Source: Acetatifactor sp. (GTDB taxonomy: Bacteria > Bacillota > Clostridia > Lachnospirales > Lachnospiraceae). From it: a stretch of DNA of 32,040 nt. The stretch lies in NCBI GenBank assembly GCA_016293615.1, contig JAEDDX010000027.1, forward strand, positions 1-32,040. Direction: 5' to 3'. The notes under the pieces were generated by a model that worked only from the letters and a program-made list of their open reading frames with translations, ran no database searches and was not told where the DNA came from. The position numbers were made by a program, and so were the translations under genes. Shown here piece after piece: positions 15,026-21,648 of this stretch. Positions within the stretch are counted from its first letter, which is position 1. Every line of letters starts with the position of its first letter.

Positions 15026-16714
15026 ATGAAGAAGGGTAGATATTCCGGGAGTAAAAACATACTGATTATTGAGGACAATGATATCAACCGGGTGCAGTTG
15101 ACGGAAATACTGGCACAGCGGTATGCGCTGCATTTTACCAGGGACGGCAAAGAGGCTCATGATGTGCTGGAGGAACTGCAGGACGGGGTGGCTCTTGTGC
15201 TTGCCGACTTCAAGTTGATGAAGCAGGAGAGCTTTGAACTGATTCATCAGATGCGCCGTATGAAGGTATATCGTCATACCCCGATCGTGCTTACTTCCGA
15301 GGCATCCCCTGCGGACTATGCGGAGTATGAGAAGCTGGAGGAGACCGGCGCGCAGGAAGAAATCACCGACTTTCTGATGAAACCTTTTTATCGGAGTATT
15401 GTTCTGAAACGAGTGGAAAGCCTGATTCTTCTGTATGAGACCACGAATATTATCAATGCGTTGGAGAAGGATGCGCTGACCGGGGCCTATACGAAGGAAT
15501 TCTTTTACCGCGAGGTACAGAATTATCTGAAGGAAAATCCTGAGGAAAGTCTCTATATGTGGGTTTCGGATATTGAGGGCCTGAAGATCATCAATGAAAA
15601 ATACGGAATTGAGATGGGTGACGCCATCATCCGCCTGCAGGAGAAGGCCCGTGAGAAGGTTGAAGGTTTCCTGTTCGGCGGACGAATCGAGGGGGACAAG
15701 CTTGCCGCCCTGGTACAGGAGAGGGCCGTTCCGTACATCGAAGAGCTGACGCAGAAGGCGGACATGGGAATTGAGTTTCCGATTTCCAAGGTGGTTATCA
15801 GGAATGGTCTGTACCGGATTAGAAAGCATACCACGCTGATGGCGCAGGGAATGTATGACCGGGCGATTCTTGCGATCAACAGGATCAAGGATACCTACGG
15901 AATCTATCTCTCGGTGTACAATGATGTCCTGAAAAAGGATATTCTGGCGCAGCGTCAGGTCGTGGAGAATGCGGAGACTGCCCTTGAAAAGAGACAGTTT
16001 GTGGTTTACTATCAGCCGAAGTTTGATCTTCTCAACGGAAAGACAGGCGGTGCGGAAGCTCTGGTCCGGTGGATCAGTCCCGAATTCGGCTTTATGAATC
16101 CGGGCGTATTTATTCCTTTGTTTGAGAAGAGCGGGTTCATCCGCAAGCTGGATTATTATGTCTGGGAAGAAGTGTGCCGGGAGATGAAGGAATGGAAGGA
16201 GAGCGGCAAACCCACCGTTCCGATCTCGGTGAATGTTTCCAGGCGGGACTTTGAGGATGAAAACCTCGCCGAAAAAATCATCGGACTGGTTGACAGCTAC
16301 GGAATCGAGCATGAGCTTTTCCATATCGAGGTGACGGAGTCGGCGTATTCCGACAATCCCGAGCAGATTACGAAGACGGTAAAAGCGTTCCATGAAGCAG
16401 GCTTTGTGGTGGAGCTGGATGATTTCGGAGCAGGGTATTCTTCCATGTCTGCGCTCAGTGAGATGGATATTGATATTCTTAAGCTGGATATGAGCATTGT
16501 GCAGAAGGATAACCCGCGGGCAGAAAAGAGTGTGCTGGAGTGTTCGATGAAGCTTGCCAAGATGCTGAAGTTTAAGATCGTGGCAGAGGGCGTGGAAACC
16601 AATGAACAGGTCGAGAGAATCAGTTCTCTGGGCGGAGAATACATCCAGGGCTTCTACTATTCCAAGCCCATTCCCAAGGACGAATTTGAAAGATATCTGA
16701 TGAAAGAACAATAG
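15026..16714 (+). CDS. Response regulator with degenerate GGDEF and EAL domains (c-di-GMP phosphodiesterase)
   Basis: A 562-residue soluble protein with three domains. The N-terminal receiver domain (about 9-130) has the acidic pair in IIEDNDINR, a phospho-acceptor Asp about 61 (LADFKLM), and the Thr and Lys of VLTSE and LMKPF. A GGDEF-type domain (about 145-290) has its signature changed to EGDKL, so cyclase activity is unlikely. The EAL domain (about 315-555) is intact: EALVR (Glu about 344), ISVNVS, DDFGAGYSS and AEGVET. It should hydrolyse c-di-GMP under the control of phosphorylation. The cognate kinase is not in the window. ATG 15026 has GGGAG nine bases upstream. It is monocistronic between its promoter and terminator. 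Confidence 0.92.
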   Translation: MKKGRYSGSKNILIIEDNDINRVQLTEILAQRYALHFTRDGKEAHDVLEELQDGVALVLADFKLMKQESFELIHQMRRMKVYRHTPIVLTSEASPADYAEYEKLEETGAQEEITDFLMKPFYRSIVLKRVESLILLYETTNIINALEKDALTGAYTKEFFYREVQNYLKENPEESLYMWVSDIEGLKIINEKYGIEMGDAIIRLQEKAREKVEGFLFGGRIEGDKLAALVQERAVPYIEELTQKADMGIEFPISKVVIRNGLYRIRKHTTLMAQGMYDRAILAINRIKDTYGIYLSVYNDVLKKDILAQRQVVENAETALEKRQFVVYYQPKFDLLNGKTGGAEALVRWISPEFGFMNPGVFIPLFEKSGFIRKLDYYVWEEVCREMKEWKESGKPTVPISVNVSRRDFEDENLAEKIIGLVDSYGIEHELFHIEVTESAYSDNPEQITKTVKAFHEAGFVVELDDFGAGYSSMSALSEMDIDILKLDMSIVQKDNPRAEKSVLECSMKLAKMLKFKIVAEGVETNEQVERISSLGGEYIQGFYYSKPIPKDEFERYLMKEQ

Positions 16715-16728
16715 GGCTATCATGAGAG

Positions 16729-16756
16729 GGGCTGTCGGAGAAGACAGCCCTTTTTT
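16729..16756 (+). terminator. Intrinsic terminator of the REC-EAL gene
   Basis: GGGCTGTC (16729-16736) pairs with GACAGCCC (16743-16750), six-base loop, then six T. Confidence 0.93.
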
Positions 16757-16829
16757 GTACAGGCAACATATCCCGGCGAAGACGATACAGCCAATTGCTT
16801 TGTTTCTATTAAGGTTTTCTTAAGCCGGT

Positions 16830-16857
16830 TTGCAAAGAAATCAGACTATGATAGTAT
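16830..16857 (+). promoter_or_regulatory. Weak candidate promoter of the HD hydrolase gene
   Basis: TTGCAA (16830-16835) and TAGTAT (16852-16857) are 16 bp apart. The match is mediocre, but it is the best in the interval and lies 39 bp before the start codon. Confidence 0.35.
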
Positions 16858-16895
16858 TTTAGTGTCGGGCGAGAGCGCGAAAGGAGGGAACGGAC

Positions 16896-17579
16896 ATGAT
16901 CGGTTCTGCAGACTGTTTGGAACAATTGCGGGGAGAGGGGAAAAGGCTCCCGATTTCTTTTATAGAACCGCTGGAGGAGAAAAACTTTGACGAAGTACAG
17001 ATGTATGACTATGTGAAAACATATGCCTCTTTGCGAGGGATGGAGCAGACGCTGGCGGCACTTCCCTATGCGAGGAACCTCCACGAAGGTCAGTTCCGGA
17101 AGGGAAAAGAAAAGGTGCCTTATATCAGCCATCCGCTTACACTCGCGTGTCATGCGATTGCACTCGGACTTGACCGGGATGAGATCATCGCGACGGCTCT
17201 GCTGCATGATGTCTGTGAGGACTGCGGCGTGACCTGGGAGGAACTGCCGGTGGGAGAAGAGGTCAGATGCGCGGTGAAATTATTGACGAAGAAGCCCGGA
17301 GGTCACGACAAAAAGGCCTATTTCGAGCCGATCGCAAAGAACGAAATTGCGCTGTTTGTGAAGCTTCTGGACCGTGTCCACAATGTGTCCGGCATGGCAG
17401 GCTGCTTTTCAAAACAAAAGCTGGTCAGATACATCGATGAAACCGAACAGTGGTTTTATCCGATGCTTCAGATTGCCCGGACCGATTACCCGCAGTATTC
17501 GAACCAGGTGTTTTTGATAGAGTACCATATGGTCAGCGTTGTGAATTCGCTGAAATGTATGCTGAACGAATCGGTGTAG
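16896..17579 (+). CDS. HD-domain hydrolase related to SpoT / small alarmone hydrolases
   Basis: A 227-residue soluble protein. Residues about 55-150 match the RelA/SpoT-type metal-dependent HD domain: ISHPLTLACH, then TALLHDVCED (His104, Asp105, Glu108, Asp109) and KLLDRVHNV. There is no synthetase, TGS or ACT domain, so it resembles a stand-alone (p)ppGpp hydrolase of Mesh1/SAH type. The substrate is not proven by sequence. The N-terminal 40 residues and C-terminal part are lineage-specific. The ATG 16896 has AAAGGAGGG about nine bases upstream. It sits beside a c-di-GMP phosphodiesterase, so two predicted second-messenger-degrading enzymes are adjacent. Confidence 0.83.
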   Translation: MIGSADCLEQLRGEGKRLPISFIEPLEEKNFDEVQMYDYVKTYASLRGMEQTLAALPYARNLHEGQFRKGKEKVPYISHPLTLACHAIALGLDRDEIIATALLHDVCEDCGVTWEELPVGEEVRCAVKLLTKKPGGHDKKAYFEPIAKNEIALFVKLLDRVHNVSGMAGCFSKQKLVRYIDETEQWFYPMLQIARTDYPQYSNQVFLIEYHMVSVVNSLKCMLNESV

Positions 17580-17647
17580 CAAAGTCCGTCCCTTCCCGGA
17601 ATGGTGCGGCAGGAGGGCTAAAAAACAACAGAAAGGCAGAGGTGTTT

Positions 17648-18244
17648 ATGTGCGGCAGATATTATGTGGATGATGAGACGGCAAGAGAGATCGAACGGAT
17701 CATACGGATTGCGGATGAAAAAGTAAGGCAGAAACCGCCGGTCAGGGTGCAGGCGAAGGATATTCATCCGACGGACATCGCGCCGGTTCTGTTGGCTGAC
17801 GGAGAGAGGATCGGCTGTCGTCTTCAGAAATGGGGTCTGCCCGGTTATGACGCCGGGCAGGTGATTTTCAATGCCAGAAGTGAGACGGCCGCGGAGAAAA
17901 AGAGCTTTCGGGAGGGCGTGGAGAACAGACGCCTTGTCGTTCCCGCCACATGGTTTTATGAATGGAACCGGGCGAAGGAGAAGAATCTCTTCCGGCGCAA
18001 GGATCAGAAGGTATTGTTCATGGCCGGAATTTATAACCGCTGTCAGGGAGAAGACCGGTTTGTGATCCTGACCACTGCGGCGAATGCCTCCATGGAACCG
18101 GTGCATGACCGGATGCCCCTGATACTGGAGCCGGAGGAGATCTCAGACTGGATCTTTGAAAGGGAGAAGGCAAAGCGCCTGCTTCGTAAAGTTCCGTGCC
18201 TGCTGGAGCGAAGGACTGAATTTGAACAGCTGACGCTGTTTTGA
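17648..18244 (+). CDS. yedK: SRAP-family abasic-site processing protein (YedK/HMCES)
   Basis: SRAP proteins protect single-stranded DNA by forming a thiazolidine crosslink to abasic sites through their N-terminal Cys. With the ATG at 17648, Cys2 is in MCGRYY, as required after methionine removal. The other active-site residues are visible: Asn75 (FNARSET), Glu105 (WFYEW) and His153 (HDRMP). The 198-residue length is typical. The frame extends back to 17450 inside the HD gene, but only the start giving Cys2 is functional; AGGCAGAGG lies upstream. It is immediately before SOS-controlled dinB, a DNA-damage context. Confidence 0.95.
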   Translation: MCGRYYVDDETAREIERIIRIADEKVRQKPPVRVQAKDIHPTDIAPVLLADGERIGCRLQKWGLPGYDAGQVIFNARSETAAEKKSFREGVENRRLVVPATWFYEWNRAKEKNLFRRKDQKVLFMAGIYNRCQGEDRFVILTTAANASMEPVHDRMPLILEPEEISDWIFEREKAKRLLRKVPCLLERRTEFEQLTLF

Positions 18245-18264
18245 TAAATTGGCAAAAATACCCA

Positions 18265-18293
18265 TTGAAAATCGAACAAATGTTTGGTATACT
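18265..18293 (+). promoter_or_regulatory. Promoter of dinB
   Basis: TTGAAA (18265-18270), 17-bp spacer, TATACT (18288-18293). The spacer is almost filled by a LexA box, so repression by occlusion is expected. Confidence 0.82.
18273..18286 (+). promoter_or_regulatory. LexA (SOS) box 1
   Basis: CGAACAAATGTTTG matches the Gram-positive SOS box CGAAC-4-GTTCG except for one base (GTTTG). It lies between the -35 and -10 boxes of dinB. Confidence 0.85.
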
Positions 18294-18308
18294 GTGGATA
18301 ACAGGAGG

Positions 18309-18322
18309 CGAACATTTGTTTG
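18309..18322 (+). promoter_or_regulatory. LexA (SOS) box 2, over the dinB start codon
   Basis: CGAACATTTGTTTG has the same half-sites as box 1 and is placed 36 bp downstream. It spans the region from the SD to the TTG start codon (18320). Tandem operators would permit cooperative or roadblock repression. Confidence 0.75.
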
Positions 18323-19582
18323 AAGACGATTATTTTTCATATTGATGTGAACTCAGCCTTCCTCTCATGGGAGGCTGTTTATCGTATTGCACATTGCGGC
18401 GGTTCCCTGGACTTAAGGGAGATTCCTTCCGCGGTAGGCGGTGATATGACCCTGAGGCACGGAATCATACTGGCGAAGTCCATTCCTGCGAAGAAATACG
18501 GTATCAAGACAGGCGAGACGATACCGGAAGCGCAGAAGAAATGCCCGGGGCTGATGCTGGTTCCCCCGAATTACGGATTGTACGAAAAGTGCTCGGCTGC
18601 CTTTATGAATGTATTGCGTGAATATTCAGACTGTGTGGAGCAGTACAGTATTGACGAGGCGTTTGTGGATATGACGGGCACCTGTCATCTGTTCGGTTCG
18701 CCGGAAGCTGTCGCCGCACAGATCAAGGATCGCATTCGGAATGAACTCGGGTTTACGGTGAACATCGGAATCTCGAGCAATAAGCTGCTTGCCAAGATGG
18801 CTTCGGATTTTACCAAGCCGGACAGGGTACACACCCTTTACCCGGAGGAGATACCGGAGAAGATGTGGCCTCTTCCGGTATCGGATCTGTTTTTCGTGGG
18901 GAGGGCTACGGCGCAGAAATTATTCTCCGTCGGGATACGCTTTATCGGTGACCTTGCCAAGGCGGATCCCCTATGGCTTCGAAGCATTTTGAAAAAGCAG
19001 GGAGAGGTCATATGGGGCTTTGCCAACGGAATCGACTGCTCCCCCGTGATATCGCAGCCGCCGCCCAATAAAGGCTACGGGAACAGCACCACTGCGCCCT
19101 ATGATATCACGGATGTCCCCACGGCGAACAAGGTGCTGCTTGCACTCGCGGAAACCGTCGGAAACAGGCTGCGGGCGGACGGGGTGCAGATAGAAATCGT
19201 GTCGCTTGGTATCCGGTATTGGGATTTATCCTATCAGTCCCATCAGAAGAAGCTGAACGCTTCAACGAATCTGACGACGGAGATCTACAAAGCAGCCTGT
19301 GAGCTGTTCCCGGAGCTGTGGAACGGAGAGCCCATCCGCCATCTGGGCATCCATACCGGACGGGTGAAGGACCATGATTTTTCAAGGCAGCTGGAATTGT
19401 TTGACGAAACGGATTATGAGAAACTGGCCGCAATGGACGAAACGGTCGACAGGCTGCGGGAACGGTTCGGAATTGACGCTGTGAAGAGAGCGGTTTTTAT
19501 CAACCAGCCCATTGACCATATGAGCGGCGGTATCTCCAGAGAAAAGAGAACCGTAGATTACGACAGGCTGGAGATTTTGTAG
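18320..19582 (+). CDS. dinB: Y-family DNA polymerase IV
   Basis: A translesion DNA polymerase that copies past damaged bases. The 420-residue product starts at TTG 18320, 11 bases after AGGAGG, and has the catalytic carboxylates in FHIDVNSAF (Asp9) and YSIDEAFVDM (Asp112, Glu113). The thumb helix-hairpin-helix region (LFFVGRATAQKLFSVGIRFIGDLAKADP, about 190-217) and the little-finger domain follow. It lacks an obvious C-terminal clamp-binding QL-x-LF tail, but QLELFDETD at about 356 could serve. Expression is predicted to be LexA-controlled through two boxes. It shares the unit with a small downstream gene. Confidence 0.95.
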   Translation: MKTIIFHIDVNSAFLSWEAVYRIAHCGGSLDLREIPSAVGGDMTLRHGIILAKSIPAKKYGIKTGETIPEAQKKCPGLMLVPPNYGLYEKCSAAFMNVLREYSDCVEQYSIDEAFVDMTGTCHLFGSPEAVAAQIKDRIRNELGFTVNIGISSNKLLAKMASDFTKPDRVHTLYPEEIPEKMWPLPVSDLFFVGRATAQKLFSVGIRFIGDLAKADPLWLRSILKKQGEVIWGFANGIDCSPVISQPPPNKGYGNSTTAPYDITDVPTANKVLLALAETVGNRLRADGVQIEIVSLGIRYWDLSYQSHQKKLNASTNLTTEIYKAACELFPELWNGEPIRHLGIHTGRVKDHDFSRQLELFDETDYEKLAAMDETVDRLRERFGIDAVKRAVFINQPIDHMSGGISREKRTVDYDRLEIL

Positions 19583-19601
19583 CAGAAAGGAGGGAGGCGC
19601 A

Positions 19602-19913
19602 GTGGCATTCGGTATCGGAATAAACTCACAACAGGCGGATGCCGGAGCTGTGAAGGGAAGCCAGAGAAAAATAGCCTGTGACTGTTGGTTCACCGCCACC
19701 GGGAAAATCATCCCCCGGATGTTGAAGATCCGGGATGAGGACGGAGAGATCCGCGTCATAAAGCAGATCGTGGTCCATTCACAGGAGGCAAAAAACTACT
19801 GCGGGATTCCTTCTGTCGAGTTTGACTGCACCCTGACGGTCTTAGAACATGAGATTCCGGCCAGACTGATCTATTATCAGACGGAAAACAGGTGGGTGCT
19901 GAATTACCAATAG
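19602..19913 (+). CDS. Small protein of unknown function downstream of dinB
   Basis: A 103-residue product beginning with GTG 19602, which follows an excellent AAAGGAGGGAGG SD. No transmembrane segment or signal peptide is visible. It is predicted to be beta-rich, with a CDC motif near residue 26 and further Cys residues at about 67 and 75. It begins 19 bp after dinB with no terminator between, so it is probably induced with it. I do not recognise the family; it does not look like the YolD-type partner often seen next to Firmicute Y-family polymerases. It converges with sigG, with 20 bp between stops. Confidence 0.78.
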   Translation: MAFGIGINSQQADAGAVKGSQRKIACDCWFTATGKIIPRMLKIRDEDGEIRVIKQIVVHSQEAKNYCGIPSVEFDCTLTVLEHEIPARLIYYQTENRWVLNYQ

Positions 19914-19933
19914 GGCAAAGCGCGCGGTGCGGT

Positions 19934-20713
19934 TCAGGCCGACAGGTAGTTTCGCATCACCTTCAGGGCATTTTTCTCCAGTCTCGAAACCTGAGCCTGG
20001 GAGATGCCGATCATTTCGGCAACTTCCATCTGGGTCTTGCCCTCGAAGAAGCGAAGGGAAATGATCTCGCGCTCGCGCGCCCCCAGTCTGCGGATGGCGT
20101 CGCTTAGGGAGAGGCGCTCCACCCAGTTCTCCTCGCGGTTTTTCTTGTCACTGATCTGGTCCATGACATAGAGGGTATCGCCGCCGTCGGTGTAGATGGG
20201 CTCGTAGAGGCTCATGGGATTCTGGATGGCGTCGAGGGCATAGGTGATGTCTTCCTTTGAGATGCCGATCTCTGTCGCGATCTCCTCAATGGAGGGCTCG
20301 CGGGAGTTTTTGCGGGTGAGAGTCTCCCGGGCATAGATTGCCTTATAGGCAGTGTCCTTTAGGGAGCGGGAGACGCGCAGGCTGCTGTTGTCGCGCAGAA
20401 ACCGCCTGATTTCGCCGATGATCATGGGAACGGCATAGGTGGAGAATTTTACATTCAGGGAACAGTCGAAGTTATCGATTGCCTTGATGAGACCGATGCA
20501 GCCGATCTGGAAGAGGTCGTCTACATTCTCGCTGCTCGATGAGAAGCGTTTGATTATGCTTAAGACGAGGCGCAGATTTCCCTCGATGAAAAGCTCCCGG
20601 GCGTGCCGGTCGCCCTCCGAGATTTTCTGAAAGAGAGCCTCCTTCTGTGCCGCATCCAAAAGCGGAAGCTTTGCCGTATTTACGCCGCAGATTTCAACCT
20701 TACCCTGTATCAT
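19934..20713 (-). CDS. sigG: RNA polymerase sigma-G factor
   Basis: This is the late forespore-specific sigma factor. With the ATG at 20713 the product is 259 residues and begins MIQGKVEICGVNTAKLPLL, matching the conserved sigma-G N-terminus that is absent from sigma-F. Region 2 (GNLRLVLSIIKRF, VDDLFQIGCIGLIKAIDNFD, KFSTYAVPMIIGEIRRFLRDN), region 3 and region 4 (GKTQMEVAEMIGISQAQVSRLEK) are intact. The frame extends upstream to 20803, but GGAAGAGG sits just before 20713. The gene is inverted and about 6 kb away from sigE, whereas Bacillus and many Clostridia have spoIIGA-sigE-sigG in tandem. Confidence 0.96.
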   Translation of the reverse strand: MIQGKVEICGVNTAKLPLLDAAQKEALFQKISEGDRHARELFIEGNLRLVLSIIKRFSSSSENVDDLFQIGCIGLIKAIDNFDCSLNVKFSTYAVPMIIGEIRRFLRDNSSLRVSRSLKDTAYKAIYARETLTRKNSREPSIEEIATEIGISKEDITYALDAIQNPMSLYEPIYTDGGDTLYVMDQISDKKNREENWVERLSLSDAIRRLGAREREIISLRFFEGKTQMEVAEMIGISQAQVSRLEKNALKVMRNYLSA

Positions 20714-20727
20714 CGATGCCTCTTCCT

Positions 20728-20742
20728 GCGCCGGTTCGGCGC
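20728..20742 (-). promoter_or_regulatory. Hairpin in the sigG leader next to the SD
   Basis: A 6-bp GC-only stem with a triloop (GCGCCG-AAC-CGGCGC on the minus strand) lies directly before the AGGAAGAGG SD. In Bacillus subtilis a leader stem-loop is reported to dampen sigG translation; this could be a counterpart. The SD itself is adjacent, not inside the stem. Confidence 0.55.
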
Positions 20743-20760
20743 GGTAAATTTTTGTGATAG

Positions 20761-20789
20761 TAGTATTTACCACAGAACCGAAAATATTC
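20761..20789 (-). promoter_or_regulatory. Candidate sigma-G (autoregulatory) promoter of sigG
   Basis: On the minus strand: GAATA (20789-20785), 17 bp, AATACTA (20767-20761). The sigma-G consensus is about GhATR-17/18-CATnnTA, so only the first base of the -10 differs. Positive autoregulation of sigG is known in Bacillus. Confidence 0.5.
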
Positions 20790-20861
20790 TTGCAGGAGGA
20801 CAATGTCTGAAAGAGGAGAGAAAATCATATCTTAAAGAAAAGGGCAGTAAGGACGAAGCAG

Positions 20862-21095
20862 ATGCAGTTTTCGGAATTAAGATGTAAAGATGTGATCAAT
20901 ATCCGCGATTGCAGAAGGCTGGGACATATCTGTGATTTGGAGTTTGATCCCTGTACGGGATGTATCTGTAAGGTGTATGTGCCGGGCTGCAACCGGTTGT
21001 TGGGGTTTTTTAACTGTGAACCGAACATCGGAATTGCGTATAAGGACATCAAGCAGATAGGTCCCGATATTGTTTTGGTTGACATTCGCTGTTAA
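20862..21095 (+). CDS. YlmC/YmxH family PRC-barrel protein
   Basis: A 77-residue PRC-barrel-like protein (RCKDVINIRDCRRLGHICDLEFD followed by a beta-rich GYKDIKQIGPDIVLVDI-type end). The family is sporulation-associated and widespread in endospore formers, with no established molecular role. Five Cys residues are present, including CTGCIC, which is more than in many family members. The start is ATG 20862 with AAGGA about ten bases upstream. It is divergent from sigG, a neighbour pair also seen in other Clostridia to my knowledge, which suggests conserved synteny. Confidence 0.85.
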   Translation: MQFSELRCKDVINIRDCRRLGHICDLEFDPCTGCICKVYVPGCNRLLGFFNCEPNIGIAYKDIKQIGPDIVLVDIRC

Positions 21096-21107
21096 TTATG
21101 CTAAATT
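21079..21107 (+). promoter_or_regulatory. Sigma-A promoter of nrdR
   Basis: TTGACA (21079-21084), 17-bp spacer, TAAATT (21102-21107). The -35 box overlaps the last codons of ylmC. A perfect palindrome, TTGTATACAA (21106-21115), lies at the predicted start point and may be an operator. Confidence 0.65.
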
Positions 21108-21158
21108 GTATACAAAATAGTTCTCATTTTTTGACAATTAATGCAGAGGAGAAAACAG

Positions 21159-21608
21159 ATGAAATGTCCGTTTTGTAACCACGAGAACACCAGAGTCATT
21201 GATTCCAGACCGGCTGAGGATAACAATTCCATCCGCAGACGCCGTATCTGTGATGAGTGCGGGAAGCGCTTCACGACCTATGAAAAGGTCGAGACGATTC
21301 CGCTTATCATTATCAAGAAGGACAACAACAGAGAAACCTATGACCGCGCCAAGATCGAGGGCGGTGTGCTTCGCGCATGCCACAAGAGGCCTGTCAGCGC
21401 AAAGCAGATCACGGATCTGGTGGATGAGGTGGAAATTGAGATCACCAATATGGAGGAGAAGGAGATTCCAAGCCAGGTGATCGGTGAGCTCCTTATGAAC
21501 AAGCTGAAGGATTTGGACCCTGTTGCCTATGTGCGATTCGCCTCCGTTTACAGAGAGTTCAAGGATGTGAATACCTTTATGGATGAATTGAAGAAGATGC
21601 TGCAGTGA
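21159..21608 (+). CDS. nrdR: Transcriptional repressor NrdR
   Basis: NrdR senses ATP/dATP and represses ribonucleotide reductase genes. With ATG 21159 the product is 149 residues: a zinc ribbon (CPFC at about 3-6 and CDEC about 31-34) followed by RFTTYEKVE, then an ATP-cone domain (about 49-139, VIKKDNNRETYDRAKIEGG). The in-frame ATG at 21141 adds six residues before the conserved MKCPFC start and has no SD, while 21159 has GGAG seven bases upstream. No NrdR box was recognised at its own promoter. Confidence 0.97.
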   Translation: MKCPFCNHENTRVIDSRPAEDNNSIRRRRICDECGKRFTTYEKVETIPLIIIKKDNNRETYDRAKIEGGVLRACHKRPVSAKQITDLVDEVEIEITNMEEKEIPSQVIGELLMNKLKDLDPVAYVRFASVYREFKDVNTFMDELKKMLQ

Positions 21609-21616
21609 TTGCATGC

Positions 21617-21645
21617 GGGCCGGCTCGTTGTGAGCCGGCCCTTTC
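21617..21645. terminator. Terminator between convergent nrdR and spoVB-like genes
   Basis: GGGCCGGCTC (21617-21626) pairs perfectly with GAGCCGGCCC (21632-21641) with a five-base loop, followed by TTTCT. It ends just before the minus-strand stop codon at 21649. Confidence 0.85.
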
Positions 21646-21648
21646 TAA

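Noticed and set aside
14888..16723. 611-residue minus-strand open frame opposite the REC-EAL gene
   Set aside because: It mirrors a confirmed gene on the plus strand and has no recognisable domain or SD.
20803..20835. Ten-codon leader ORF (ATG to TAA) after AGGAGG, upstream of ylmC
   Set aside because: The SD is good but spacing is short and the peptide shows no regulatory codon run. Without conservation data it cannot be distinguished from chance.
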